From: Geobacter sp. UBA6151
GTDB taxonomy: Bacteria > Desulfobacterota > Desulfuromonadia > Geobacterales > Pseudopelobacteraceae
Length of the DNA stretch: 46,254 nucleotides
NCBI GenBank assembly: GCA_002423105.1
Contig: DIUT01000036.1
Location: 1-46,254 of the forward strand
Reading direction: 5' to 3'
A program made the translations under genes and the position numbers. The notes beneath the pieces were generated by a model. It saw nothing but the letters and a program-made list of their open reading frames with translations. It did not search any database and was not told the origin of the DNA. Shown here piece by piece: positions 39,372-44,806 of the stretch. Position 1 is the first letter of the stretch. The number at the start of each line of letters is the position of its first letter.

Positions 39372-39818
39372 TTACTTGACGATTTTTATCCCCTGAACAA
39401 ACAAAATGGTTTCAAAGGTTCTGTTCAAGGTTTTGCTGGTAAAATTAGTCATAGGCATGGCATCCACCGGATATTCAATGTTTGCGCCTTTGGCAACGCT
39501 TGTCTTTGGCAACGCCATCCAGACACTCTTGCCATCATCACCCTTCGCCTCAATATAGGTATAAATATCGGCATCAATGGTCTGCAGAACAGTAGCTTTT
39601 TTCGTAGCAGCGCCTGCCGGAACTTCCGCGGCCTTGAGACCAGCATGCGGGTCGCCGGCCGGTTTCTGGGCCTCGCCAGCAACCGGAGGATGTCCCTGGG
39701 GCATGGCCGCGCTTGACGCCGGTTTTGCGGGTTCTTCGGTCTTGGGGCGGTCTTGGCAACCAAACAGCGCAAGGGCGGCGATCATCACCACTACACTCTT
39801 CATACGTACAACATTCAT
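39372..39818 (-). CDS. NrfJ-like lipoprotein
   Basis: The start at ATG 39818 follows AGGAGAG and gives 148 residues with a lipoprotein signal peptide (VVVMIAALALFGCQ; Cys about residue 21), a Pro/Ala/Lys-rich linker and a C-terminal domain (VLQTIDADIYTYIEAKGDDGKSVWMALPK, PMTNFTSKTLNRTFETILFV). The last part resembles the small OB-fold-like NrfJ family found near nitrite reductase genes; the role of that family is poorly known. It is transcribed alone and ends in a strong terminator. Confidence 0.8.
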   Translation of the reverse strand: MNVVRMKSVVVMIAALALFGCQDRPKTEEPAKPASSAAMPQGHPPVAGEAQKPAGDPHAGLKAAEVPAGAATKKATVLQTIDADIYTYIEAKGDDGKSVWMALPKTSVAKGANIEYPVDAMPMTNFTSKTLNRTFETILFVQGIKIVK

Positions 39819-40119
39819 AGACTCTCTCCTGGATAGTTTATTGCAACAAATCTGTTCTGCAATGCCGGGATACATAACCAGTTTTCGTACTGCATGTCAA
39901 CATTGGAAGCGCCCAAATGAAAAAGGCAAGAACGCACCCCTTCTTCCTGACCACCAGTACTGTAGCCGGTGAACAGTTACGGAAAACAGAAATGTGCTCT
40001 GGTTTTCAGCATTATCACGGCTGCTGACAGCTACGTGATTTCTACATTGACATTAAATAGGGGAAGTGTCCCTGTCTATATGATGTTGCAGCCGGGTGGT
40101 GCGTGTGTACTTCGTTAAT
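39819..40119. other. Intergenic region with one short repeat copy
   Basis: These 301 bp hold the promoter side of the NrfJ-like gene and one copy of the GGGAAGTGTCCC element (40047-40077). No protein or RNA gene is evident. Confidence 0.6.
40047..40077. repeat. Short dispersed repeat, copy 1 (REP-like)
   Basis: The core GGGAAGTGTCCC is preceded by ATTGACATTAAATAG and followed by TGTCT. The core is an imperfect palindrome (GGGA/TCCC arms). Five copies lie within 4.6 kb, all in the same orientation and all between genes. Confidence 0.88.
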
Positions 40120-40518
40120 TCATGCCCAGTTAAGAAGTGTAAGCCCGGAGATACGCTCAAACTCGCGGGTATTGTTGGTAACCAGAGGCAGATCTAACGA
40201 CAGAGCATGCGCGGCAATAAGCATATCCATTGAACCTATGGGCGTACCGGCCTTTTCAAGAACAGCCCGTATGGTTCCATACACCTGCGCCGCATGTCCG
40301 TCAAACGGCACAACCTCAAGCGGTGTTACGAACTGCTCAAGTGCCTTGGCGTTTTTCTCATAATAGGCACTTTTGGCGACACCATACTGTAATTCTGCAA
40401 ACGTAATGGAAGATATACCAATATCCCCAATCTGAAATTCCATAACATGCTTTAACACACTGACCGGCTGCCGCTTGATGAGGTAGATGCAGATATTGGT
40501 ATCGAGCAGCACCTTCAT
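40120..40518 (-). CDS. vapC: PIN-domain toxin VapC
   Basis: The 132-residue protein is a standard VapC: MKVLLDTNICIYLIKRQP with the first catalytic Asp, SSITFAELQYGVAKS with the Glu, GSMDMLIAAHALSLDLPLVTNNTREFERI with the last acidic residues. It is an endoribonuclease; many VapC proteins cut initiator tRNA. Its ATG shares one base with the stop of the vapB gene (TGATG). It appears intact. Confidence 0.96.
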   Translation of the reverse strand: MKVLLDTNICIYLIKRQPVSVLKHVMEFQIGDIGISSITFAELQYGVAKSAYYEKNAKALEQFVTPLEVVPFDGHAAQVYGTIRAVLEKAGTPIGSMDMLIAAHALSLDLPLVTNNTREFERISGLTLLNWA

Positions 40519-40745
40519 CAGAAACTCTCCCGCCTGTCCTGGCCCGGCTGTGTACGCTCCACCATAAAATCAGAGGAGAACTTTTTCAGGCTGGTAAAAA
40601 GGCTGCTCCACGAATCGGTGCGCGGGATCAGATACACCACGTTGCCGCTTCGCTTTATAAATACTTCGCTGTCATCAAAGCGAAACTCCTTGGGAAGCCT
40701 GACTGCCTGACTTTGTCCGTTTTGAAAAATTTTGGCGGTTTTCAT
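40518..40745 (-). CDS. vapB: AbrB/SpoVT-type antitoxin VapB
   Basis: The 75-residue protein begins MKTAKIFQNGQSQAVRLPKEFRF, the classical VapB opening, with the DNA-binding hairpin and a C-terminal toxin-binding tail. ATG 40745 has GGAGGTG 5 bp upstream, which rules out an upstream start at 40769. It is the first gene of the pair. Confidence 0.96.
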   Translation of the reverse strand: MKTAKIFQNGQSQAVRLPKEFRFDDSEVFIKRSGNVVYLIPRTDSWSSLFTSLKKFSSDFMVERTQPGQDRRESF

Positions 40746-40840
40746 ACGTGCACCTCCACTTGAGCACAAGTATATATTTTTAATATATATCTACCACCAT
40801 AGCGCTGGCAAGTAAAAAGCCACATAAAAAAGTAGCACGG

Positions 40841-40886
40841 TTTCATTTCAAGTCCTACTTACAGCAAAACTCTATAGGTATGCCGC
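40841..40886 (-). pseudogene. Fragment of the junction between the PIN and small-partner genes at 42564
   Basis: This 46 bp stretch matches 42562-42607 with four mismatches. That region covers the last codons of the PIN gene (GTPVEFCC) and the start of its 66-residue partner. Here the flanks do not match, so only the gene junction remains. It shows that a second copy of the module once lay here, or that a recombination left a scar. Confidence 0.75.
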
Positions 40887-40887
40887 G

Positions 40888-40974
40888 TCACACCACACGT
40901 ATTTCAATCCTTCTGCTCACGGCCTGCGCATATCGCTTCAGTGAGCGCAAGCTCGGCAGGCCACCCGTTATCCA
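40888..40974 (-). pseudogene. C-terminal remnant of an XRE/HigA-type antitoxin
   Basis: The minus strand encodes WITGGLPSLRSLKRYAQAVS followed by RRIEIRVV and a stop. This resembles the end of XRE-family antitoxins (pattern PS-x-x-x-L-x-x-Y-A-x-A-x-x-x-x-x-E-I-x). The front of the gene is gone; the next gene upstream (VapC at 40977) ends right before it. The match is by pattern only. Confidence 0.5.
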
Positions 40975-40976
40975 GT

Positions 40977-41363
40977 CTACACCCACAAAATCCTGACCAA
41001 CTGTTCAACCTGTCGAAACTCCGGATCACCGGTAACTATCGTGGCGTTGTGCTCAAGGGCAGAGGCAAGCGCAAAAGTGTCGGCAAAAGACATTGCATAA
41101 CGCGCCTTCAGTTCAGCAGCACGGAAAACGAGGTCATTTGGTGCTGGCAAAATAACAATATCAAGCAGGTTGATATGCTTGAGCACATCCATCTTGGCCT
41201 GCTGACCAAAACGCCGCTGAACAGTATAGATAACCTCACCCATATTGATGACATTCAGCATTGCACAAGCCCTGCCGGCCTGTGCGTCTTCCAGGACGGC
41301 TTTAACCGGTGCATAGCCGGATTCTTTCTGAAAGAAGCGAAGCAGTGCAAAACTATCCAACAT
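40977..41363 (-). CDS. PIN-domain toxin (VapC-like)
   Basis: The start at ATG 41363 gives 128 residues: MLDSFALLRFFQKESG with the first Asp, VINMGEVIYTVQRRFG with the Glu, and ARYAMSFADTFALASALEHNATIVTGDPEF with the later acidic positions. It belongs to a VapC subgroup that pairs with AbrB-type antitoxins. The gene lies 4 bp after the vapB stop codon. The residues needed for RNA cleavage are present. Confidence 0.92.
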   Translation of the reverse strand: MLDSFALLRFFQKESGYAPVKAVLEDAQAGRACAMLNVINMGEVIYTVQRRFGQQAKMDVLKHINLLDIVILPAPNDLVFRAAELKARYAMSFADTFALASALEHNATIVTGDPEFRQVEQLVRILWV

Positions 41364-41367
41364 AAAG

Positions 41368-41604
41368 CTATTCACGTACTCTATCCCGCTTTCTCTCCTC
41401 AAGCAATTCGTCAGCAAGTGATGGTTCTGATGGCAGCACCCCCCATGCAGCGGCAACAGGATCAGCAACAACTGGAGCAATCAACACAACATTGCCATAT
41501 TCCACAAAACGCACTTCGCTACCTGGCTCGAAATGGTGCCGCTTCCTGATCTCAACAGGGATGAGAACCTGGCCTTTTACCGTTACCTTTGACGCTTTTT
41601 CCAT
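41368..41604 (-). CDS. AbrB/MazE-type antitoxin (VapB-like)
   Basis: The 78-residue protein begins MEKASKVTVKGQVLIPVEIRKRHHFEPGSEVRFVEYG, the typical AbrB-type fold, and ends in an acidic, Glu/Arg-rich toxin-binding helix. GGAGG lies 4 bp before ATG 41604, which decides this start against one at 41661. It pairs with the PIN toxin at 40977-41363. Confidence 0.94.
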   Translation of the reverse strand: MEKASKVTVKGQVLIPVEIRKRHHFEPGSEVRFVEYGNVVLIAPVVADPVAAAWGVLPSEPSLADELLEERKRDRVRE

Positions 41605-41747
41605 AGCCCCTCCAGGTATTACAATTTCAGACAAAGTATTACTTGCTATCCAATTATTCAAGCTGAAAACAAAAGGAGTGCCGTTATGGACATCTGTGAC
41701 GCAGCATGCATCTGCAACTATTCAAGACTTTCTGCCCGCTACTTTGT

Positions 41748-41783
41748 CTATTGACATTAAATATGGGAAGCGTCCCTGGTTTC
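41748..41783. repeat. Short dispersed repeat, copy 2 (REP-like)
   Basis: TATTGACATTAAATAT precedes GGGAAGCGTCCC, so both core and left flank match copy 1 at 40047-40077, with one base change in the core (GTG to GCG). It lies just after the decayed PIN gene. Confidence 0.85.
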
Positions 41784-41787
41784 AGTG

Positions 41788-42182
41788 CTACTTATAAGGT
41801 AATCGCTCGTGCAATAGTCCTGCTACCTGCTCAAACTCAGGGGCTTTGTGAACAAGGACGGCATCCAGCTCAAGAGCTGAGGCCGCAATCCAGGCATCGG
41901 CAAAGGAAATGGGAAATCTGGCCTTGATTTCTGCGGCTCTTTCCAGCAGGCCGGGCGACTCATGCAGCCATTTGTACCGGCAAGCGCTGACAAATACTGT
42001 ACGCCCTACGCCCTGCCTCTTCGCCTTCGTCTTTCCAGACGCGGTACAACACTTCCATCAGGGTAACAAAGCAGGCATGACAGGCAACTGTTCCAAAGCC
42101 GGACGATTCAATAAGCAGGGCTACCCGTTCCGCCCCAGGTTCTCCGTCGCGCAAGGCAAGGAACCAGCAGGAAGCGGCTCAT
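41788..42182 (-). pseudogene. Decayed PIN-domain (VapC-like) gene
   Basis: The PIN protein can be read only across shifting frames: MSRFLL at 42182, then LRDGEPGAERVALLIESSGF and LMEVLYRVWKDEGEEAG in a second frame, then YKWLHESPGLLERAAEIKAR, ISFADAWIAASALELDAVLV and a proper C-terminus in a third. At least two indels (near 42150 and near 41975) break it. The encoded protein is close in type to the intact VapC at 40977-41363 (shared FADxxxAxALEx block). Confidence 0.85.
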
Positions 42183-42306
42183 GGCTCGCCTGACCTGTCA
42201 GCCTGGCGATCGGCAAGCAGGCGGTCAACACTGCCCCCCTTGCCACTTCCACGAAATGCCGCCAGCAGTTCCTGTGTGGAATCAGCAGCTCCTTGGAGTA
42301 AAATGC
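42179..42306 (-). pseudogene. 3' remnant of the antitoxin gene belonging to the decayed PIN gene
   Basis: One frame reads ADSTQELLAAFRGSGKGGSV followed by DRLLADRQADRSGEP and a TGA that overlaps the PIN ATG, the usual VapB-VapC junction. The AbrB-type DNA-binding front is missing; in its place lies the repeated terminator at 42307-42350. Confidence 0.72.
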
Positions 42307-42350
42307 TAAAAAAAGAGCACGGCGGTTAAACCATGCTCCTGATAAAGCTG
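42307..42350 (-). terminator. Terminator, copy 2 of the repeated element
   Basis: On the minus strand GAGCATGG-TTTAA-CCGCCGTGCTC is followed by seven Ts; the stem has one G-U pair. It ends the transcript of the PIN/66-residue gene pair at 42367-43016. The flanking GATAAAGC is shared with copies 1 and 3. Confidence 0.82.
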
Positions 42351-42366
42351 TTATGAAAATAACGTT

Positions 42367-42567
42367 TCAGCCAGAAAACACCTTGTCAAAAAACTGCTGC
42401 TGGTCAAGCGTTTTTTGCCATTCACGATGACGCTTTACGCTTTCAATGCGGCGTTCACGGGGAATATGCATGAAACGGAGCGCATCCAGCGGGCCAAGTC
42501 CGTTCATCAACAGTTCAACTCCCTTTTGTACAATCAATTCATCGTCCATAGAGCGGGTCGCTTTCAT
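42367..42567 (-). CDS. Small partner protein of the PIN gene (putative antitoxin)
   Basis: This 66-residue protein (MDDELIVQKGVELLMNGLGP, then HIPRERRIESVKRHREWQKT) is predicted all-helical and highly charged. No DNA-binding fold is recognised. Its ATG overlaps the stop of the PIN gene (ATGA), so it is translated together with it. Its size, coupling and neighbour make it a candidate antitoxin in toxin-first order. AGGAGG lies 9 bp upstream inside the PIN gene end. Confidence 0.7.
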   Translation of the reverse strand: MKATRSMDDELIVQKGVELLMNGLGPLDALRFMHIPRERRIESVKRHREWQKTLDQQQFFDKVFSG

Positions 42568-43016
42568 TTCAGGTCCTCCTTACAGCAAAACTCTACAGGT
42601 GTGCCGCACCAGACAGTCGCCTTCATTTTACGACATATACGGAGCAGCCGGTCGTCACAGGTTACGAAATCAGCCATACCCGCTTCAGCGAAGGCCAGAT
42701 GCGCCGCATCCGCAACACCAGCGCCATGCTGCACAAGATACTCTGCTCGCGTTCTGACCACTAGCATATCAGACGGCACTACAAGATTTCCCATGCCTGT
42801 AAGTATCGCCAAAAGCTCCGTCCGATCCACAAGTTCACTTATTGCCATGATCTCGTGGCGCAATACCGGCGAGCTGGCAAGGTGCAGCCTACCATTCCGG
42901 ACATGCTGGAGAATAAGACGAACCGCATCGCTTTCCATGCGCACCCTGACATAGCTTTGATCGTCAAAAGGGCGGCAGAGCGCGCAGACATCAAGATAAA
43001 CCCTGTGTGACGGCAT
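42564..43016 (-). CDS. PIN-domain protein (putative toxin)
   Basis: The 150-residue protein opens with a PIN pattern (RVYLDVCALCRPFDD, first Asp), has SSPVLRHEIMAI with the Glu and DAAHLAFAEAGMADFVTCDDRLLR with the remaining acidic positions. It belongs to a PIN group that is often annotated as 'PIN domain protein' and pairs with short unclassified proteins. It lies upstream of its likely antitoxin, the reverse of most vapBC pairs. A fragment of its 3' end occurs again at 40841-40886. Confidence 0.85.
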   Translation of the reverse strand: MPSHRVYLDVCALCRPFDDQSYVRVRMESDAVRLILQHVRNGRLHLASSPVLRHEIMAISELVDRTELLAILTGMGNLVVPSDMLVVRTRAEYLVQHGAGVADAAHLAFAEAGMADFVTCDDRLLRICRKMKATVWCGTPVEFCCKEDLK

Positions 43017-43073
43017 ACGATGCTTCCCCTTTCAGATGTTCGAAAAAGACTACCACATGCCAATCACAATTAC

Positions 43074-43117
43074 GAAAAAAAAGAGCACGGCAACTAAGCC
43101 GTACTCCCGATAAAGCA
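43074..43117 (-). terminator. Terminator, copy 3 of the repeated element
   Basis: On the minus strand GAGTACGGC-TTAGTT-GCCGTGCTC is followed by eight Ts. The next minus-strand coding trace upstream is the cytochrome C-terminal remnant at 43241-43282, so it may be the leftover terminator of that lost gene. Confidence 0.82.
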
Positions 43118-43152
43118 GCACTGAAGGTGCTCTCTTACTTGGCCCTGTGGAC

Positions 43153-43181
43153 CAATAAATACGGGAAGTGTCCCTAATTTT
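43153..43181. repeat. Short dispersed repeat, copy 3 (REP-like)
   Basis: CAATAAATAC precedes GGGAAGTGTCCC and TAATTTTT follows. The core is identical to copies 1, 4 and 5. Confidence 0.88.
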
Positions 43182-43240
43182 TTAATTTTTCATGGTGCTT
43201 TTTGTGCTGCCGTACTGCTACTGCGTTGTTGCGTCAGTTA

Positions 43241-43282
43241 CTACCTGGCTGCGTCAATAACAGTTTGACAACCATTTTCAAG
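43241..43282 (-). pseudogene. C-terminal remnant of an OmcA/MtrC-like cytochrome gene
   Basis: The minus strand encodes LENGCQTVIDAAR and a stop, almost the same as the end of the cytochrome gene at the right edge (LEKGRQTVIDAAK). The 42 bp match 44807-44848 with six mismatches. Everything upstream of it has been replaced by the antitoxin gene that ends at 43278. Confidence 0.82.
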
Positions 43283-43508
43283 CAGCCTTTAGATAGTGCC
43301 GCACATCAACTTCCGTGCCGTTTCTTGCCGCGTTCCCGACTGTTTTGAACAGTTGGCTGGCAACAGCATCATCAACATATTCCTCGCCGCAGTTCTGGCA
43401 AACACGGGCGGGAACCCGTTTTACCACAAGAGTTGCTCCGTCACGCTCCAAAGTCACCGTGGCAAAACCATCGGCGGTTTCTCCGTGTTTGCAGATTACA
43501 CATTTCAT
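43278..43508 (-). CDS. YgiT/MqsA-type zinc-finger antitoxin-like protein
   Basis: The 76-residue protein has a two-CxxC zinc site, C3/C6 in MKCVICKHGE and C37/C40 in ARVCQNCGEEY, as in YgiT-type zinc-finger proteins. It lacks the helix-turn-helix half of full MqsA. The start at 43508 overlaps the toxin stop by 4 bp (ATGA); an upstream start at 43538 would lie inside the toxin gene. Proteins like this are regularly paired with DUF4258 toxins. Confidence 0.9.
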   Translation of the reverse strand: MKCVICKHGETADGFATVTLERDGATLVVKRVPARVCQNCGEEYVDDAVASQLFKTVGNAARNGTEVDVRHYLKAA

Positions 43509-43807
43509 GGCTTTCTCCTTACGAACCCGATGTGCCATTTAAGCGGATCTGGTTCGTATACCGTTATGATGATCGTCTCATATTCCAGATCGTTGTTTGC
43601 TGCCACAATATGCACAGGACGCTTTCCTATCCATGCCAGCACCAGAAAACTTGGGTATGGCGTATCGTCAGAATATGTTTCTACCAGGGTACCACGCTTG
43701 AAAGCAAAGAGCACTTCATCTGGTTCAAAGTCACGTTGAGACATTCTGGCAAGAGCATGAAGGCGAAATATGAGCTTCTGGTATGGTTTCAAAGGAATTC
43801 CCGTCAT
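43505..43807 (-). CDS. DUF4258 protein (putative RelE-like toxin)
   Basis: The 100-residue protein has the DUF4258 pattern: FRLHALARMSQRDFEPDEVLFAFKRGTLVETY, PYPSFLVLAWIGKRPVHIVAA and TIIITVYEPDPLKW. The family has a RelE-like fold and typically sits beside YgiT-type proteins as the toxin of a TA pair. Toxin-first order with a 4 bp overlap is usual for this pair. It appears complete; the exact start (43807) has only a weak ribosome-binding site. Confidence 0.9.
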   Translation of the reverse strand: MTGIPLKPYQKLIFRLHALARMSQRDFEPDEVLFAFKRGTLVETYSDDTPYPSFLVLAWIGKRPVHIVAANNDLEYETIIITVYEPDPLKWHIGFVRRKP

Positions 43808-43826
43808 CCCAGAGTGTGTGTAGGGG

Positions 43827-44048
43827 CTAATTTAAGGGAACGGACGCTTCATAGAGTGTTTCAGGTGCAATATCAATCTCATCCAGCCATGTTACCGTAC
43901 CATAATTCTCAAGCAGATTGCCCTCTGGAATACAGATTACGGCCTATTGCCCTTGGTATTTAACGTGAAGATGCGGCAAATGGTGTTGCTTGGTATCCAT
44001 AAATAAGATTCTGACAATAATCCCGTAAAACATGCTGATCGTTGGCAT
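43827..44048 (-). pseudogene. DUF4160-DUF2442 fusion remnant with an in-frame stop
   Basis: The frame starts MPTISMFYGIIVRI, then MDTKQHHLPHLHVKYQGQ (DUF4160), meets a TAG at 43944-43946, continues AVICIPEGNLLE and then switches to YGTVTWLDEIDIAPETLYE, which is the end of a DUF2442 protein. DUF4160 and DUF2442 genes normally sit side by side, so a deletion has joined the first to the end of the second. The unit is not expected to make a working protein. Confidence 0.85.
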
Positions 44049-44170
44049 TCCCAACGTCTGCCCAAACGATAGCAAACAGACGGGGTAAAGTCAAACCGGG
44101 AAGAAAGCAAGCCTACCACGCTTTTCCATAAGTTGGCGTTATGTAAAGCAGTGGAGTGGACGAAAGGCGG

Positions 44171-44198
44171 GAAAATAGGGGAAGTGTCCCTATTTTAC
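44171..44198. repeat. Short dispersed repeat, copy 4 (REP-like)
   Basis: GAAAATAG before and TATTTTAC after the core GGGAAGTGTCCC extend the palindrome: AAAATAGGGGA pairs with TCCCTATTTT with a 5-6 base centre. This is the most symmetrical copy. Confidence 0.9.
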
Positions 44199-44214
44199 CC
44201 TCTTTCAAAAAATA

Positions 44215-44490
44215 TTAGAAAAACTGCTTTGCAAAGTTAGCGACAGAAACAGCTATAACCACACCAAGCATCCACTTTACAAGCGTAAGTTCTCCAGTAA
44301 TTCTGGCATCAATTTTAGCAATATCGGTACGCACAGCCTCAATATCGTTTTTAGTAGCTATCGATGTATCAAGCGCTTCAGAAAAAGCCTCTTTCTGGGC
44401 ATCGGCAAAAGCAGATGCTTGCTCTCTGGAAACCCCTGCCCGCTCCAGTTTTTCAACAAACTTCAACGTATCAAAAGTTATAGTTGCCAT
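44215..44490 (-). CDS. DUF1640-like coiled-coil membrane protein
   Basis: The 91-residue protein starts with ITFDTLKFVEKLERAGVSREQA, the front of DUF1640 (CCDC90-like) proteins, continues as a coiled coil (ATKNDIEAVRTDIAKIDARI) and ends in one membrane helix (WMLGVVIAVSVANFAKQFF). Bacterial members are small membrane-anchored coiled coils of unknown role. The gene stands alone between copies 4 and 5 of the short repeat. Confidence 0.87.
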   Translation of the reverse strand: MATITFDTLKFVEKLERAGVSREQASAFADAQKEAFSEALDTSIATKNDIEAVRTDIAKIDARITGELTLVKWMLGVVIAVSVANFAKQFF

Positions 44491-44563
44491 ATATCACCTC
44501 TGCTCGAACGATAGCAAACAGGCTGATCGAAGTCAAATGGTAAGCACCAGCAAGGCGACAGAT

Positions 44564-44594
44564 GGATAAATACGGGAAGTGTCCCTATTTTTCC
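44564..44594. repeat. Short dispersed repeat, copy 5 (REP-like)
   Basis: GGATAAATAC precedes GGGAAGTGTCCC and TATTTTTCC follows. The left flank AATAAATAC/GATAAATAC is shared with copy 3. Confidence 0.88.
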
Positions 44595-44613
44595 TAAAAT
44601 AGTTGCATACACT

Positions 44614-44645
44614 AAATGCCGCCTCCAGTAACAGAGGCGGCATTT
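44614..44645. repeat. 12 bp inverted repeat
   Basis: AAATGCCGCCTC (44614-44625) and GAGGCGGCATTT (44634-44645) are perfect arms around an 8-base loop. It may be a terminator remnant; neither strand has a clear T-tract. Confidence 0.8.
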
Positions 44646-44692
44646 GGTTAACCAATACCCGCGTGCAAACAAGATGACAGTTATTTCCTACA

Positions 44693-44725
44693 AGACCTCC
44701 GAGGTTTTAAAAACCTCGGAGGTCT
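44693..44725. repeat. Perfect 33 bp palindrome
   Basis: AGACCTCCGAGGTTTT (44693-44708) and AAAACCTCGGAGGTCT (44710-44725) are exact reverse complements around one base. Palindromes of this ACCTCCGAGGT type occur as dispersed elements in unrelated bacterial genomes, from memory. No gene is associated. Confidence 0.88.
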
Positions 44726-44760
44726 GATTAATGTCAGCTTGAAAGACACGTGAATCAAGG

Positions 44761-44794
44761 TACCCCGAAGGCCCTTTACAGAACCTTCGGGGTA
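44761..44794 (-). terminator. Terminator of the cytochrome gene
   Basis: TACCCCGAAGG (44761-44771) and CCTTCGGGGTA (44784-44794) form an 11 bp stem 12 bp after the cytochrome stop codon. The T-tract is poor on the minus strand, but the position and stem strength suit a 3' end. Confidence 0.65.
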
Positions 44795-44806
44795 TTACAA
44801 AAACTA

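Larger units (their letters stand above)
44491..44806. other. Intergenic region with repeat copy 5 and three inverted repeats
   Basis: These 316 bp between the DUF1640 gene and the cytochrome gene encode no protein. They hold the short repeat at 44564-44594 and inverted repeats at 44614-44645, 44693-44725 and 44761-44794, listed separately. Confidence 0.8.

Noticed and set aside
40000..44800. Superintegron cassette array
   Set aside because: Many small TA genes on one strand with repeats between them suggested it, but the repeats lack attC features (GTTRRRY/RYYYAAC ends), and no integrase gene is visible.
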